DNA from: Rosenbergiella metrosideri
Lineage (GTDB): Bacteria > Pseudomonadota > Gammaproteobacteria > Enterobacterales > Enterobacteriaceae
Assembly: GCF_022602565.1 (NCBI RefSeq)
Contig: NZ_JALBCV010000003.1
Coordinates: forward strand, 125,273-189,272
Length of the DNA: 64,000 bases
Reading direction: 5' to 3'
Within the stretch, counting starts at the first letter, position 1, and every line of letters starts with the position of its first letter. The notes under the pieces are model-generated. The model was not told where the DNA came from, made no database searches, and saw only the letters and a list, made by a program, of their open reading frames with translations. Positions 43,652 through 54,207 of the stretch are shown here, in pieces. Position numbers and translations under genes: made by a program.

Positions 43652-46600
43652 GTGCGTATATTATCCGTTATTCTACTGAGCTTAGGGCTTAGTACTACTT
43701 TCGCTAGTGATGCGCTGCCTGAACCCCCTCAGATTCGGCAGGCTCTGGAACAGGCGCAGAATAGTAAAAACCCTGCGGCACAAACCGAGACGATTCAAGC
43801 ATTAAAGAGTGCGCTGGATTACACTAACCAGCGCAACCAATCGATTGAAAATGCGAGGCAATACCAGCAGATCATCGACAATTACCCGCAACTTGCGGCG
43901 ACCTTACGCCAGCAAATCACCACACTAAATGAGACGAGCAAACGCGTCAATCCTGCACTAACCAGTAGCGATATTGAACAGGAAATCTTACGTGTCAGCA
44001 GCCAGTTATTGGAAGAAGGCCGCTTAGCACAACAGGAGCAGGACCAAGCTCGGGAAATCAGCGACTCTCTCACCCAACTTCCCAGCGACCAGACGGATGC
44101 GCGACGGGCGCTTTCTGAAAGCGATCGTCGCTTACAGAATTACCAAGTCTCCTCTACGCCATTGGGCCAAGCCCGGGGCAACGCCTATGAGGCAGAAAAT
44201 GCCGCCAACAAAGCACGGGTCAATGAGCTTGAGCTGGCGCAGCTTTCTGCCAATAATCGGCAAGAGCTTGCAAAATTACGCGCGGAGTTTCATCAAAAAA
44301 CGATTGCTCAGCTCGATGCGTATTTACAAGCCTTGCGTACCCGACAAAGCGCGCTCCGCCAAGATGAAGCACAACGCGCCTTGGAACGTACTGAACAACT
44401 GGCAGAAAATAGCGGCGACTTACCGCCGGTTATCCATGAGCAATTTACCGTTAACCGTGAGCTATCGGCTGCACTGAACCAGCAAGCCCAACATATGGAA
44501 CTTGTCTCTTCACAGCAGCGGCTGGTCGCTAACCAAACTCAACAAGTACGCCAAGCACTCTCCACTCTACGCGAACAATCACAGTGGCTAGGTGAGTCGA
44601 CCCTATTGGGCGAGGCGCTACGCGCGCAAGTGGCTCGCTTACCTGATGCGCCAAAATCTCAGCAAATCGATAGCGAAATGGGGGAATTACGTGTTCAGCG
44701 TCTGCATTACGAAGACCTGCTGGCTCGTCAACACGCGCTGCGTGAGACACATCAAGCGAGTGGTAAGTCGATAACCAGCGAGCAACGCCGAATTTTAGAT
44801 TCACAGCTCAATACGCAAGGTGAACTGCTCAATTCATTGATTTCAGGTTGTGATGCATTAATTCTAGAAATCACTAAACTAAAAGTTGCCAATACCCAGT
44901 TACAAGATGCCTTGGGTGATGTCACGGATGCTACCCACCGTTACCTCTTCTGGACGGCGGATATCAATCCGATTAGCCTGCATTACCCCCTACAGGTCGT
45001 GCAAGATCTAACAAGATTATTATCTTTAGACAGTTTGGGACAATTGGGTAAAGCCTTGGTGATGGTGGCCACCAGTCGGGAGTCTATTTTACCTGTTATT
45101 GGCGCGCTAATATTAGTGATCATCAGCCTAAGTTCACGTCGCCACTATCATGCTTTCTTAGCGCGATCGGCCAGCCGCATTGGTAAAGTGACCCAAGATC
45201 GCTTTTCCCTAACATTGCGCACGGTATTTTGGTCAATATTGGTCGCCCTCCCCTTGCCGGTACTGTGGGCGACACTCGGTTATGGGTTACAACGCGCTTG
45301 GCCTTATCCGATTGCTGTCGCTGTGGGCGATGGCGTGACCGCGACCCTGCCCTTACTGTGGGCCTTTATGATTAGCGCAACCTTTGCGCATCCTAATGGT
45401 TTGTTTATCGCCCACTTTCGTTGGCCATCACAAGCAGTATCGAGAGCGGTACGCTACTACTCCCTCAGTATCGGCTTTATCGTTCCCCTTACGATGGTAT
45501 TAATCACTTTCGATAATATTGAAGAGCGTCCCTTTACTGCCTCATTGGGCCGCCTCAGTTTTATTCTGATTTGTATCGCGTTAACTATTGTTTCCAATGC
45601 ACTGCGCCGTGCTGGCTTACCGCTCTACTTTGACCGCCAGGGGAATAGCAACAATATGGTCAACCGCTTATTGTGGGACCTGATGATCGTTATCCCACCG
45701 GTGGCCATTATTGCTTCCTTACTCGGGTATCTTGCGACGGCGCAAGCGCTGTTAGCTCGAGTTGAAAGCTCGGTGGGGATCTGGTTTGTGCTACTGATCG
45801 TTTACCATATCATTCGGCGTTGGATGCTGATACAACGCCGACGAATCGAATTTGATCGCGCACGTCAGCGGCGAGCCGAAATTCTCGCCAGCCGAGCGCG
45901 AAATCATCAAGAAGATGACAGCGCTGCGCTGAATAGTGAAAGCCAAGAGACAATCGAAGAACCTGTCATCGATCTTGATACGATCAGTGCACAGTCGCTA
46001 CGCTTAGTGCGCTCGCTGCTCGCGCTCGTGGCGCTTTTTGCCTTAATCCTTCTCTGGTCAGAACTACACTCCGCCTTCGCCTTCCTTGAGAACATCCCAC
46101 TTTGGGGAGTAACCTCCTCGATTCAAGGTGTTGAGAGCGTGCAAGACGTCACGTTAGGGGCCGTGTTAATCGCTATCTTAGTGTTGATCATTACGCTGCA
46201 ACTGGTCAGAAATATGCCAGCGATGCTAGAACTCGCCATCTTGCAGCATCTCAACCTTGCGCCAGGAACAGGCTATGCCATCACCACGCTAACCAAGTAC
46301 TTGCTGATGATTATCGGCGTCATGATGGGCTTCTCGATGCTGGGTATCGACTGGTCTAAGTTGCAATGGTTAGTCGCGGCAATGGGTCTGGGATTGGGCT
46401 TCGGTTTACAGGAAATTTTTGCAAACTTTATTTCGGGTCTGATTATTCTATTCGAAAAGCCGATTCGGATTGGCGACACCGTTACCCTACGAGACTTGAC
46501 CGGCACTATTTCACGCATCAATACCCGAGCCACCACCATTACCGATTGGGATAGAAAAGAAATTATTGTACCGAATAAGGCCTTTATTACCGAGCAGTTT

Positions 46601-46975
46601 ATTAACTGGTCATTATCCGATGCGCATACTCGGGTGGTGTTAAATATTCCTGCGCCACCGCATGTAAGCAGTGCCGTGGTGACGGATTTACTGCTGGCAG
46701 CCGCAAACCGCTGTAGTTATGTCTTAAAAACACCTGCAGCAGAAGCATTCTTAGTGGATATTCATCAAGGTATTCAACTATTTGAATTAAGAATTTATGC
46801 CGCAGAGATTGGCCACCGTATGCCATTGCGTCACGACCTGCATCAACAGATCCTGAATAGCTTTAGCGAACATAATATAGAGCTGCCTTATCCGCCGGTT
46901 CAGGTAAGAATGGAACAAGTCGGTAAATCAGCAGCCGCTATGCAGTCAACCCAGTATCAAGCGGGTGGCCTATAA
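43652..46975 (+). CDS. mscM: Miniconductance mechanosensitive channel MscM (YjeP)
   Basis: MscS-family channel of the large, MscK-like type, protecting against hypo-osmotic shock. 1107 residues, equal to E. coli. A GTG start with GAGGG upstream, signal peptide ending TTFA, a large periplasmic coiled-coil domain (to about residue 470), around eleven membrane segments, and the C-terminal MscS domain with the pore helix GLGLGFGLQEIFANFISGLI and the beta domain IGDTVTLRDLTGTISRIN. A charged loop with IEEPVIDLDTISAQSLRLVR lies between membrane blocks. Confidence 0.95.
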   Translation: MRILSVILLSLGLSTTFASDALPEPPQIRQALEQAQNSKNPAAQTETIQALKSALDYTNQRNQSIENARQYQQIIDNYPQLAATLRQQITTLNETSKRVNPALTSSDIEQEILRVSSQLLEEGRLAQQEQDQAREISDSLTQLPSDQTDARRALSESDRRLQNYQVSSTPLGQARGNAYEAENAANKARVNELELAQLSANNRQELAKLRAEFHQKTIAQLDAYLQALRTRQSALRQDEAQRALERTEQLAENSGDLPPVIHEQFTVNRELSAALNQQAQHMELVSSQQRLVANQTQQVRQALSTLREQSQWLGESTLLGEALRAQVARLPDAPKSQQIDSEMGELRVQRLHYEDLLARQHALRETHQASGKSITSEQRRILDSQLNTQGELLNSLISGCDALILEITKLKVANTQLQDALGDVTDATHRYLFWTADINPISLHYPLQVVQDLTRLLSLDSLGQLGKALVMVATSRESILPVIGALILVIISLSSRRHYHAFLARSASRIGKVTQDRFSLTLRTVFWSILVALPLPVLWATLGYGLQRAWPYPIAVAVGDGVTATLPLLWAFMISATFAHPNGLFIAHFRWPSQAVSRAVRYYSLSIGFIVPLTMVLITFDNIEERPFTASLGRLSFILICIALTIVSNALRRAGLPLYFDRQGNSNNMVNRLLWDLMIVIPPVAIIASLLGYLATAQALLARVESSVGIWFVLLIVYHIIRRWMLIQRRRIEFDRARQRRAEILASRARNHQEDDSAALNSESQETIEEPVIDLDTISAQSLRLVRSLLALVALFALILLWSELHSAFAFLENIPLWGVTSSIQGVESVQDVTLGAVLIAILVLIITLQLVRNMPAMLELAILQHLNLAPGTGYAITTLTKYLLMIIGVMMGFSMLGIDWSKLQWLVAAMGLGLGFGLQEIFANFISGLIILFEKPIRIGDTVTLRDLTGTISRINTRATTITDWDRKEIIVPNKAFITEQFINWSLSDAHTRVVLNIPAPPHVSSAVVTDLLLAAANRCSYVLKTPAAEAFLVDIHQGIQLFELRIYAAEIGHRMPLRHDLHQQILNSFSEHNIELPYPPVQVRMEQVGKSAAAMQSTQYQAGGL

Positions 46976-46979
46976 GACC

Positions 46980-47006
46980 GTTAGCCAGTCACCCTGACTG
47001 GCTAAC
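46980..47006. terminator. Hairpin between convergent mscM and epmA
   Basis: Perfect 12-bp stem GTTAGCCAGTCA/TGACTGGCTAAC with a CCC loop, 4 bases after either stop codon. No T-run, but stable enough to serve both transcripts. Confidence 0.75.
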
Positions 47007-47010
47007 ATGA

Positions 47011-47991
47011 TTAGCTATTCTCGACAGTAAAGGCCATCACCTCTTTTAAAGAGTCGGCCTTCAATGCCAGCATCACCAAGCGATCAATCCCCAATGCCAC
47101 CCCTGAGCAGTCCGGCATACCGGCGGTCAATGCCGCCAATAGACGCTCATCGATTGGGTGTTCAGGTAACCCCATCAGCTGACGTCGACGGTTATCCGCC
47201 ATAAAACGTTGGCGCTGCTCGTCACTATTGGTCAACTCACGAAAACCATTGGCTAATTCCACGCCCTTAAAATAGACCTCGAAGCGCTCGGCTACACGAT
47301 GATCTTCGGTGCTGATCTCAGCTAATGCTGCTTGGGAGGCAGGAAAGTGATAGACGAAAGCCGGTTTATTCTCTTGGCCGATCTGCGTTTCTACCCCAAG
47401 CATAAATAATAACTGCAGCACGGTATCGCGATCCTCTTCTCGCTCGACGAGCTCTCCAACGCCTAGCTTCTCGGCGCAGGCCACTAATTGCTCTTTATCG
47501 GCCGTAAGCGGATCGAGACCTAAATAGCGTTGGAAAGCTTGTTGGTAGGAGAGCGTTTCTGCAGGTTCGCACTCGATAATCTGTTGCAGTAAATCGTCCA
47601 CTTCATTCATCAAACGATACATATCGTAATGCGGGCGATACCACTCCAGCATTGTGAACTCAGGATTATGATGCCGCCCAGCTTCCTCATTACGGAAACA
47701 ACGACTCATTTGATAGATCGGTCCGCTGCCCGCAGTCAGCAAGCGTTTCATATGGTATTCAGGACTCGTCATTAACCAGAGATCGCGCCCTTGTGCCGCG
47801 CCGGGTCCGACAAAGCGGGTTGTAAAAGGTACCAGATGAATATCTGTCACCGTCGCTTGGCTCATTGCAGGGGTTTCGACTTCCAACACTCCACGATCAG
47901 CAAAGAAACGCCGAATATCGGCCAGCAAATTTGCACGCTTCAGCAGATTGGCAATGGGCGCACTCGGCTGCCATAAGTCCGATTCATTCAT
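47011..47991 (-). CDS. epmA: EF-P lysine ligase EpmA (GenX/PoxA)
   Basis: Lysyl-tRNA-synthetase paralog that attaches (R)-beta-lysine to K34 of elongation factor P. 326 residues from the ATG at 47991 with AAGGA upstream (E. coli 325); it lacks the anticodon-binding domain of LysS. Class II motif 2 [20 protein letters not shown] and motif 3 [14 protein letters not shown] are intact. efp and the aminomutase gene epmB are close by, so the full modification pathway is in this window. Confidence 0.96.
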   Translation of the reverse strand: MNESDLWQPSAPIANLLKRANLLADIRRFFADRGVLEVETPAMSQATVTDIHLVPFTTRFVGPGAAQGRDLWLMTSPEYHMKRLLTAGSGPIYQMSRCFRNEEAGRHHNPEFTMLEWYRPHYDMYRLMNEVDDLLQQIIECEPAETLSYQQAFQRYLGLDPLTADKEQLVACAEKLGVGELVEREEDRDTVLQLLFMLGVETQIGQENKPAFVYHFPASQAALAEISTEDHRVAERFEVYFKGVELANGFRELTNSDEQRQRFMADNRRRQLMGLPEHPIDERLLAALTAGMPDCSGVALGIDRLVMLALKADSLKEVMAFTVENS

Positions 47992-48081
47992 CAATATTGT
48001 CCTTCAAAAAAGTCGTATGGGACGGTACGTCCGCATAGTGGGTGTTCGCTGGCTAAAACGGTGAAAAGGGGTGATAGGCTA

Positions 48082-48213
48082 TCAACTCGCAACGTGCGAA
48101 ATGGCGTGACCTAGGCCTGAAATATCCTCGCCCATCCCACGAAACGTATTGCAAGCGGTGAGCGACGCGCCGAGCAGAAATAAAATAGCCACTCTTATTA
48201 CTAATGATTTCAT
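48082..48213 (-). CDS. ecnA: Entericidin-family lipoprotein, EcnA-like
   Basis: 43-residue lipoprotein precursor. The lipobox LTAC gives the lipidated Cys21, and the mature part CNTFRGMGEDISGLGHAIS is close to E. coli entericidins (CNTARGFGEDIKHLGNSIS in EcnA). It ends in AS like EcnA, the antidote, rather than the longer EcnB, the toxin. The ATG at 48213 follows AGGT by about 9 bases. In E. coli ecnA and ecnB lie downstream of efp; here only this one gene is found, between efp and epmA, on the efp strand. Confidence 0.88.
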   Translation of the reverse strand: MKSLVIRVAILFLLGASLTACNTFRGMGEDISGLGHAISHVAS

Positions 48214-48227
48214 CGCGCATTACCTAT

Positions 48228-48252
48228 AAAAAAACGCGCCATCAAGGCGCGC
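48228..48252 (-). terminator. Terminator of efp
   Basis: GCGCGCC pairs with GGCGCGT (6-7 bp) around TTGAT and is followed by a run of seven T on the minus strand, 6 bases beyond the efp stop codon. The ecnA leader starts right after it. Confidence 0.9.
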
Positions 48253-48258
48253 TTAGAC

Positions 48259-48825
48259 TTACTTGACGCGTGAGACGTATTCGCCAGAACGCGTATCAAC
48301 ACGAATAACTTCACCAATCTGAACAAACAAAGGTACTTTCACGACAGCACCGGTTGTTAATTTAGCTGGCTTACCACCGGTTCCTGCTGTGTCGCCTTTT
48401 AGACCTGGGTCAGTTTCGACGATTTCAGCTTCAATGAAATTTGGTGGAAGAATGCTAATCGGGTTACCATTCCATAAAGTAACGATACATTCAGCTTGGT
48501 CTTGTAACCAGATGCCATTTTCACCGACTGCTTTAGCGTCTGCAGCGAGTTGCTCGAAAGTGTTGTTGTTCATGAAATGCCAGAACTCACCGTCGTTGTA
48601 GAGGTAAGTTAAGGTCACATCAACAACATCAGCACCTTCTGCTGAATCGGTTGATTTGAAGGTCTTTTCAATCAATTTACCGGTTAACAGACGACGCATT
48701 TTTACGCGTGCGAAAGCTTGGCCTTTACCGGGTTTAACGAACTCACTTGCTTCGATAGCATAAGGTTCGTTGTCGAACATGATTTTAAGACCGTTACGAA
48801 AATCGTTGCTAGAATATGTTGCCAT
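48259..48825 (-). CDS. efp: Translation elongation factor P
   Basis: Rescues ribosomes stalled at polyproline. 188 residues as in E. coli. The loop [14 protein letters not shown] presents K34, the residue beta-lysylated by EpmA and then hydroxylated. Three beta-barrel domains; the signature [16 protein letters not shown] is at residues ~146-161. Divergent from epmB. Confidence 0.98.
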   Translation of the reverse strand: MATYSSNDFRNGLKIMFDNEPYAIEASEFVKPGKGQAFARVKMRRLLTGKLIEKTFKSTDSAEGADVVDVTLTYLYNDGEFWHFMNNNTFEQLAADAKAVGENGIWLQDQAECIVTLWNGNPISILPPNFIEAEIVETDPGLKGDTAGTGGKPAKLTTGAVVKVPLFVQIGEVIRVDTRSGEYVSRVK

Positions 48826-48864
48826 GAAGGCCCTCTATAAATAATCACTGGTATGAAGCCAAAA

Positions 48865-49893
48865 ATGGCAAACATTGTAACCCTAAATACCCCTGCGAGA
48901 GAAGATTGGTTGCAGCAACTTGCAGACGTTGTAACAGAACCTGCTGAATTACTACAACTTTTAAATCTCGATCACCTCCCTGAACTTCAGGCAGGCCATG
49001 ACGCACGCCGTTTATTTGCACTGCGTGTACCCCGTGCATTCATTCGTCGAATGGCTCAAGGCGATCCTAACGATCCCCTATTACGCCAAGTCGTCACTCA
49101 AGCTAGCGAGTTTACTGTAACGCCTGGCTATTCGACTGATCCATTGGATGAACAAACCGCAGCAGTACCTGGGTTACTGCATAAATACGTTAACCGTGCG
49201 CTGTTATTAGTCAAAGGTGGCTGCGCAGTAAACTGTCGGTACTGTTTCCGCCGCCATTTCCCGTACCAAGATAACCAAGGTAATAAGCGCAATTGGCAAG
49301 TCGCGCTTGATTATATCCGCCAACACCCAGAATTAAACGAAATTATCTTCTCAGGGGGAGATCCTTTGATGGCGAAGGATCATGAGTTGGATTATCTAAT
49401 CGGTGAATTGGAAGCTATCCCTCATGTTCAACGCTTACGGATCCATTCGCGTTTACCGGTCGTGATTCCCGCTCGTGTCACAGAAAATTTGTGCCAACGG
49501 CTTGCGGCGACTCGTTTACAAGTGGTTATGGTAACCCACGTCAATCATGCTCAAGAAATTGATGCGGAGTTCGCTCAAGCAATAGCACGCCTAAAGACCG
49601 CTAACGTTACCTTGCTGAATCAAAGTGTTTTATTGCGCGATATCAACGACGATGCCACCATTCTTGCTAACCTAAGTAACCGTCTGTTTGAAGTCGGAAT
49701 TCTCCCGTACTACCTCCATGTTTTGGATAAAGTACAGGGCGCCGCACACTTTTATGTTTCCGATGAACAAGCGCGTATCATTATGCATGGCTTATTGAGT
49801 AAAGTGTCAGGCTATCTGGTCCCCCGTCTTGCTCGGGAAATCGGTGGTGAACCGAGTAAAACGCCCTTGGACTTACAGCTCCGGCAGGTGTAA
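48865..49893 (+). CDS. epmB: L-lysine 2,3-aminomutase EpmB (YjeK)
   Basis: Radical-SAM, PLP enzyme converting L-alpha-lysine to (R)-beta-lysine for EF-P modification. 342 residues from the ATG at 48865, equal to E. coli; an ATG four codons earlier is open but not conserved. The Fe-S cysteines are C120, C124 and C127 in CAVNCRYCFRR; FSGGDPLMAKDHELD and the C-terminal GGEPSKTPLDLQ with the PLP lysine region are conserved. No strong ribosome site is visible. Divergent from efp. Confidence 0.96.
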   Translation: MANIVTLNTPAREDWLQQLADVVTEPAELLQLLNLDHLPELQAGHDARRLFALRVPRAFIRRMAQGDPNDPLLRQVVTQASEFTVTPGYSTDPLDEQTAAVPGLLHKYVNRALLLVKGGCAVNCRYCFRRHFPYQDNQGNKRNWQVALDYIRQHPELNEIIFSGGDPLMAKDHELDYLIGELEAIPHVQRLRIHSRLPVVIPARVTENLCQRLAATRLQVVMVTHVNHAQEIDAEFAQAIARLKTANVTLLNQSVLLRDINDDATILANLSNRLFEVGILPYYLHVLDKVQGAAHFYVSDEQARIIMHGLLSKVSGYLVPRLAREIGGEPSKTPLDLQLRQV

Positions 49894-49943
49894 TTGGCGT
49901 AATCACCCTAACTGACGGTAAATCTTTTATGAAAGGAATATCA

Positions 49944-50372
49944 ATGAAAAAGCAATTATCTGTTCCGTTACTCTCTCTTGCTGCCCTGCTAATGACCCAG
50001 CAGGCCTTTGCTGTGCAAACCTGTGCCCAAAAAGAAGCAGCGTTGAACGAACAGCTCGGTTACGCACAACAGCATAATAATAGCCATCAAGTCACCGGCT
50101 TGAAAAAAGCCTTAGCAGAAGTTAAAGAGAACTGTACGGCGTCAAGCGTTCGCCAGGATGCAGAACAAGACGTTGAAAAACTGCAGCGCAAACTGAAAGA
50201 GAAACAACAGGATTTACAAGAGAGTCAACAAGACCTTCAAAAAGCGACCGCGAAGAACAACGCGGAGAAAATGGCTAAATACCGAGGCAAAATCGCCGAG
50301 AAACAAGCAGATATTGAGAAAATCACCACTGAGTTACACCAAAAGCAACAAGGTTTACGCGCCCTCAACTAG
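49944..50372 (+). CDS. DUF1090-family periplasmic protein (YqjC-like)
   Basis: 142 residues from the ATG at 49944, with AAAGGA 6 bases upstream; an in-frame ATG at 49929 lies on the wrong side of that site. A signal peptide ends QAFA, then CAQKEAALNEQLGYAQQHNN and the coiled coil EKLQRKLKEKQQDLQESQQD, rich in Gln, Lys and Glu, follow. Two cysteines (TC and NC) may pair. The pattern fits DUF1090, to which E. coli YqjC belongs; function unknown. It is not next to epmB in E. coli. Confidence 0.8.
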   Translation: MKKQLSVPLLSLAALLMTQQAFAVQTCAQKEAALNEQLGYAQQHNNSHQVTGLKKALAEVKENCTASSVRQDAEQDVEKLQRKLKEKQQDLQESQQDLQKATAKNNAEKMAKYRGKIAEKQADIEKITTELHQKQQGLRALN

Positions 50373-50381
50373 GGCTATCGA

Positions 50382-50411
50382 CAAGCGTATCAACCCAGTT
50401 TGATACGCTTG
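50382..50411. terminator. Bidirectional hairpin between DUF1090 gene and yjeI
   Basis: Perfect 12-bp stem CAAGCGTATCAA/TTGATACGCTTG around CCCAGT, 9 bases after the plus-strand stop and 12 before the convergent yjeI stop. No T-run. Confidence 0.75.
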
Positions 50412-50423
50412 GTCGTTAAATCA

Positions 50424-50777
50424 TTATGGGCACTTATAGACTTGGCCGGACATCTTCGTCGCGACGGGCACGAAGCTTGACACTAAGCTAAGCCCCGGCG
50501 TACTTGCGTTATAGATCACGTTACCGCCCATTTCTGCTGCACGATTACGTAAGTTATTTGCCGCACCACGCAGAGAGTTACCCCCTTCGATTTGCTGACC
50601 AGAAAACCAATTACTCTGCTCACCACTCGCTGTGCCGATATAATGGCATTCCGCGCCAGGTTGCTGGTCCACAAAGCGCACATTCTGCCCCGCCGCGTTC
50701 AATTGATTACCGGACGAACTACAGCCCGCGACAACAAGCACTGCTACGAAACCCGGAATGACTGAAAGTAAACGCAT
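50424..50777 (-). CDS. yjeI: Lipoprotein YjeI (DUF4156)
   Basis: 117-residue lipoprotein, same length as E. coli YjeI. Lipobox VVAGC, then the conserved VRFVDQQPGAECHYIGTASG, RGAANNLRNRAAEMGGNVIY and final GQVYKCP; the two cysteines in the mature part may pair. Serine at +2 suggests outer-membrane sorting. Function unknown. Upstream of groS-groL on the opposite direction in E. coli; here on the same strand as groL but beyond its terminator. Confidence 0.93.
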   Translation of the reverse strand: MRLLSVIPGFVAVLVVAGCSSSGNQLNAAGQNVRFVDQQPGAECHYIGTASGEQSNWFSGQQIEGGNSLRGAANNLRNRAAEMGGNVIYNASTPGLSLVSSFVPVATKMSGQVYKCP

Positions 50778-51013
50778 TTTATTCCTCGTTATTATACGTA
50801 TTAGAGTATTACCTGGTGCCTAGTTAGGCTTTACAACGTTTTGGCTTACTTAAGAGCCGTTAGAATATCGGCAATTATCGTTAAATTCCAGCCATGCTAT
50901 GAAAAGTCTGACTTCCGGCAGTGCCCTATCGTAGCGATTTTTCGGTTAAAAGCTAAGCATAGTTGAGTTTCAATAATCTTACAGACTACGCGCCTCGCTT
51001 ATCCGATAGGGAT

Positions 51014-51043
51014 AAAAAAACCCTAGCTTTCGCTAGGGTTTTG
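51014..51043 (-). terminator. Rho-independent terminator of groES-groEL
   Basis: AACCCTAGC and GCTAGGGTT pair around TTTC; the minus strand continues with seven T. It lies about 70 bases beyond the groL stop codon. Confidence 0.93.
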
Positions 51044-51109
51044 TCTGGCTAACTCGACAGCTCATACTGTCTGGCTAGAGAGGCAATGATTGCCAGTGAC
51101 CGCGTCACC

Positions 51110-52759
<1,650 letters not shown>

Positions 52760-52798
52760 CTATTCCTTCAAAATTTTACAATGAAATATTTCGTGTAA

Positions 52799-53092
52799 TT
52801 ACGCAGTCACGACGGCGAGAATATCGTTCTCAGAGATGATAAGAACTTCTTCGTTATCAATCTTTTCTGTTTTAGCGCCGTAACCTTCATTAAAGATCAC
52901 TACATCACCGACTTTTACGTCCAGTGGTTTTACTTCACCATTTTCAAGAATGCGACCATTGCCCACCGCTAACACTTCAGCACGGCTTGATTTACCCGCG
53001 GCAGAACCAGTCAATACGATACCGCCTGCTGATTTTGCTTCAACTTCTTTACGCTTAACAATTACACGGTCATGTAATGGACGAATGTTCAT
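52799..53092 (-). CDS. groS: Co-chaperonin GroES
   Basis: Heptameric lid of GroEL. 97 residues with [20 protein letters not shown] and the mobile loop [17 protein letters not shown] that docks on GroEL. First gene of the operon, with a heat-shock promoter 75-105 bases upstream. Confidence 0.99.
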   Translation of the reverse strand: MNIRPLHDRVIVKRKEVEAKSAGGIVLTGSAAGKSSRAEVLAVGNGRILENGEVKPLDVKVGDVVIFNEGYGAKTEKIDNEEVLIISENDILAVVTA

Positions 53093-53166
53093 TTGATCGT
53101 TCTCCTATGAGATAGCTAATCACGCATTATTTTAAATTTGATGCCAATCTGGCTTCGTGACTTCAG

Positions 53167-53198
53167 AGGTAGGGACGACAGGCTTCACTTTCAAGGGG
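53167..53198 (-). promoter_or_regulatory. Sigma-32 (RpoH) promoter of groES-groEL
   Basis: On the minus strand CCCCTTGAA (53198-53190), a 15-base spacer and CCCTACCT (53174-53167) fit the heat-shock consensus CTTGAA...CCCCATnT, and the -35 is the same as in the E. coli groE promoter. Transcription would start near 53160, giving a leader of about 68 bases. Confidence 0.85.
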
Positions 53199-53273
53199 AG
53201 ATAAAAAAATTTTTTGAAAAAAATTCCCTATTGAAACGTTTTAGGCTAACAGCGTACGGGCAAGTCAAGCGAT

Positions 53274-53299
53274 ATCACGCTAGGGTCAGCTAGCGTGAT
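53274..53299. terminator. Hairpin downstream of fxsA
   Basis: ATCACGCTAG and CTAGCGTGAT form a perfect 10-bp stem around a 6-base loop, 11 bases beyond the fxsA stop on the minus strand, before the groE promoter. No clear T-run. Confidence 0.6.
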
Positions 53300-53310
53300 A
53301 AAAGAGGGGA

Positions 53311-53787
53311 TTAATCTACTTTGTGCGTGGACGTACTATCGTCCCGATGGTCAAGACGTTTCTCTTCGCGACGTTCAAACTCCCCTTCCATGGTATAGCC
53401 CGAATCTTGGGCCGTTTGGCCGCGGCCGCCCCAAACAGCGATAAAAGGCATCAACTTATGGGTCAGTCGTTGCTGCACGGGCGGAAGTAGCAGTAAGGCA
53501 CCTAAGAAATCGGTAAAGAAGCCGGGTAATATCAATAAAAATCCCGCCAGAAATAGGGATAATCCCCGCGTCATTTCGGGTGCTGGGTTCTCATTACGGA
53601 CGAGTTTTTCCTGCATCAAGCGGAAGTTCTTAATACCTTGATTTTTCACCAAAGATAAACCTATTGCTGAGGTGGCTATCACCAGTAACAACGTTAGCAG
53701 CACACCAAAAAGGTGAGCGACTTTAATAAAGAGTGATATCTCGATCCATGCCAAGATAAATAAAGCTATAAATGGTAACCAACGCAC
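53311..53787 (-). CDS. fxsA: Membrane protein FxsA
   Basis: Inner-membrane protein named for suppressing F-plasmid exclusion of phage T7 when overproduced; normal role unknown. 158 residues from a GTG with GAGGAG upstream. Membrane segments at about residues 3-24, 28-48 and 76-100 (LSLFLAGFLLILPGFFTDFLG is typical of the family), then a charged cytoplasmic tail. Adjacent to groES as in E. coli. Confidence 0.94.
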   Translation of the reverse strand: MRWLPFIALFILAWIEISLFIKVAHLFGVLLTLLLVIATSAIGLSLVKNQGIKNFRLMQEKLVRNENPAPEMTRGLSLFLAGFLLILPGFFTDFLGALLLLPPVQQRLTHKLMPFIAVWGGRGQTAQDSGYTMEGEFERREEKRLDHRDDSTSTHKVD

Positions 53788-54207
53788 GGTGGTCTCCTCA
53801 AATTCGTAAAAAGGATCGCTGTTCGACCTATCCCCTAATCATGGGTACGTATTACGTTCAATTCAAGGTGATTTCCGCAGAAAGGAGCCTAAAAGGACCA
53901 CTTTTTTGTCAAAAATTGTCATCTAGAACGGTTAAGCGTGGAATCACTGCCGTAAACAATTCGTTTTTACTATTGTTAAACCTTAGTGCCTATTCATACA
54001 CTAAGCACAATGATTCGGTAATCACGGTTATCGAGGGATTAAATGTAAAAAAAAAGTTACTATATAGTGATCTGTGTGGCTGAATTTTAAATAAAACAGC
54101 CTATGATCGCGTCACGGTTTGCTACGCTTCGCGCAGTACCGGTTAAATTTACACGGCAACATTACCGTCGACATGGAAAACGACGACCCTATTATAAGAA
54201 GGCTCTC
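53788..54207. promoter_or_regulatory. fxsA/aspA intergenic region
   Basis: 420 bases with no supported gene, though a frame continuous with aspA is open from 54103. A perfect 7-bp inverted repeat (CTTAGTG 53982-53988 with CACTAAG 53999-54005) may be a hairpin or protein site. I searched for the CRP and FNR sites that control E. coli aspA and saw none near consensus. TTACTATATAG around 54057-54067 is a possible -10 region. Nothing else is recognisable. Confidence 0.35.

Noticed and set aside
50923..51011. Inverted repeat CCCTATCG / CGATAGGG with about 73 bases between
   Set aside because: Eight base pairs at that distance are expected by chance in a window of this size, and nothing else there suggests a mobile element.
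54103..54207. Extension of aspA upstream to 54103
   Set aside because: The 35 extra codons are not conserved, and a good AAGAAGG site precedes the ATG at 54208.
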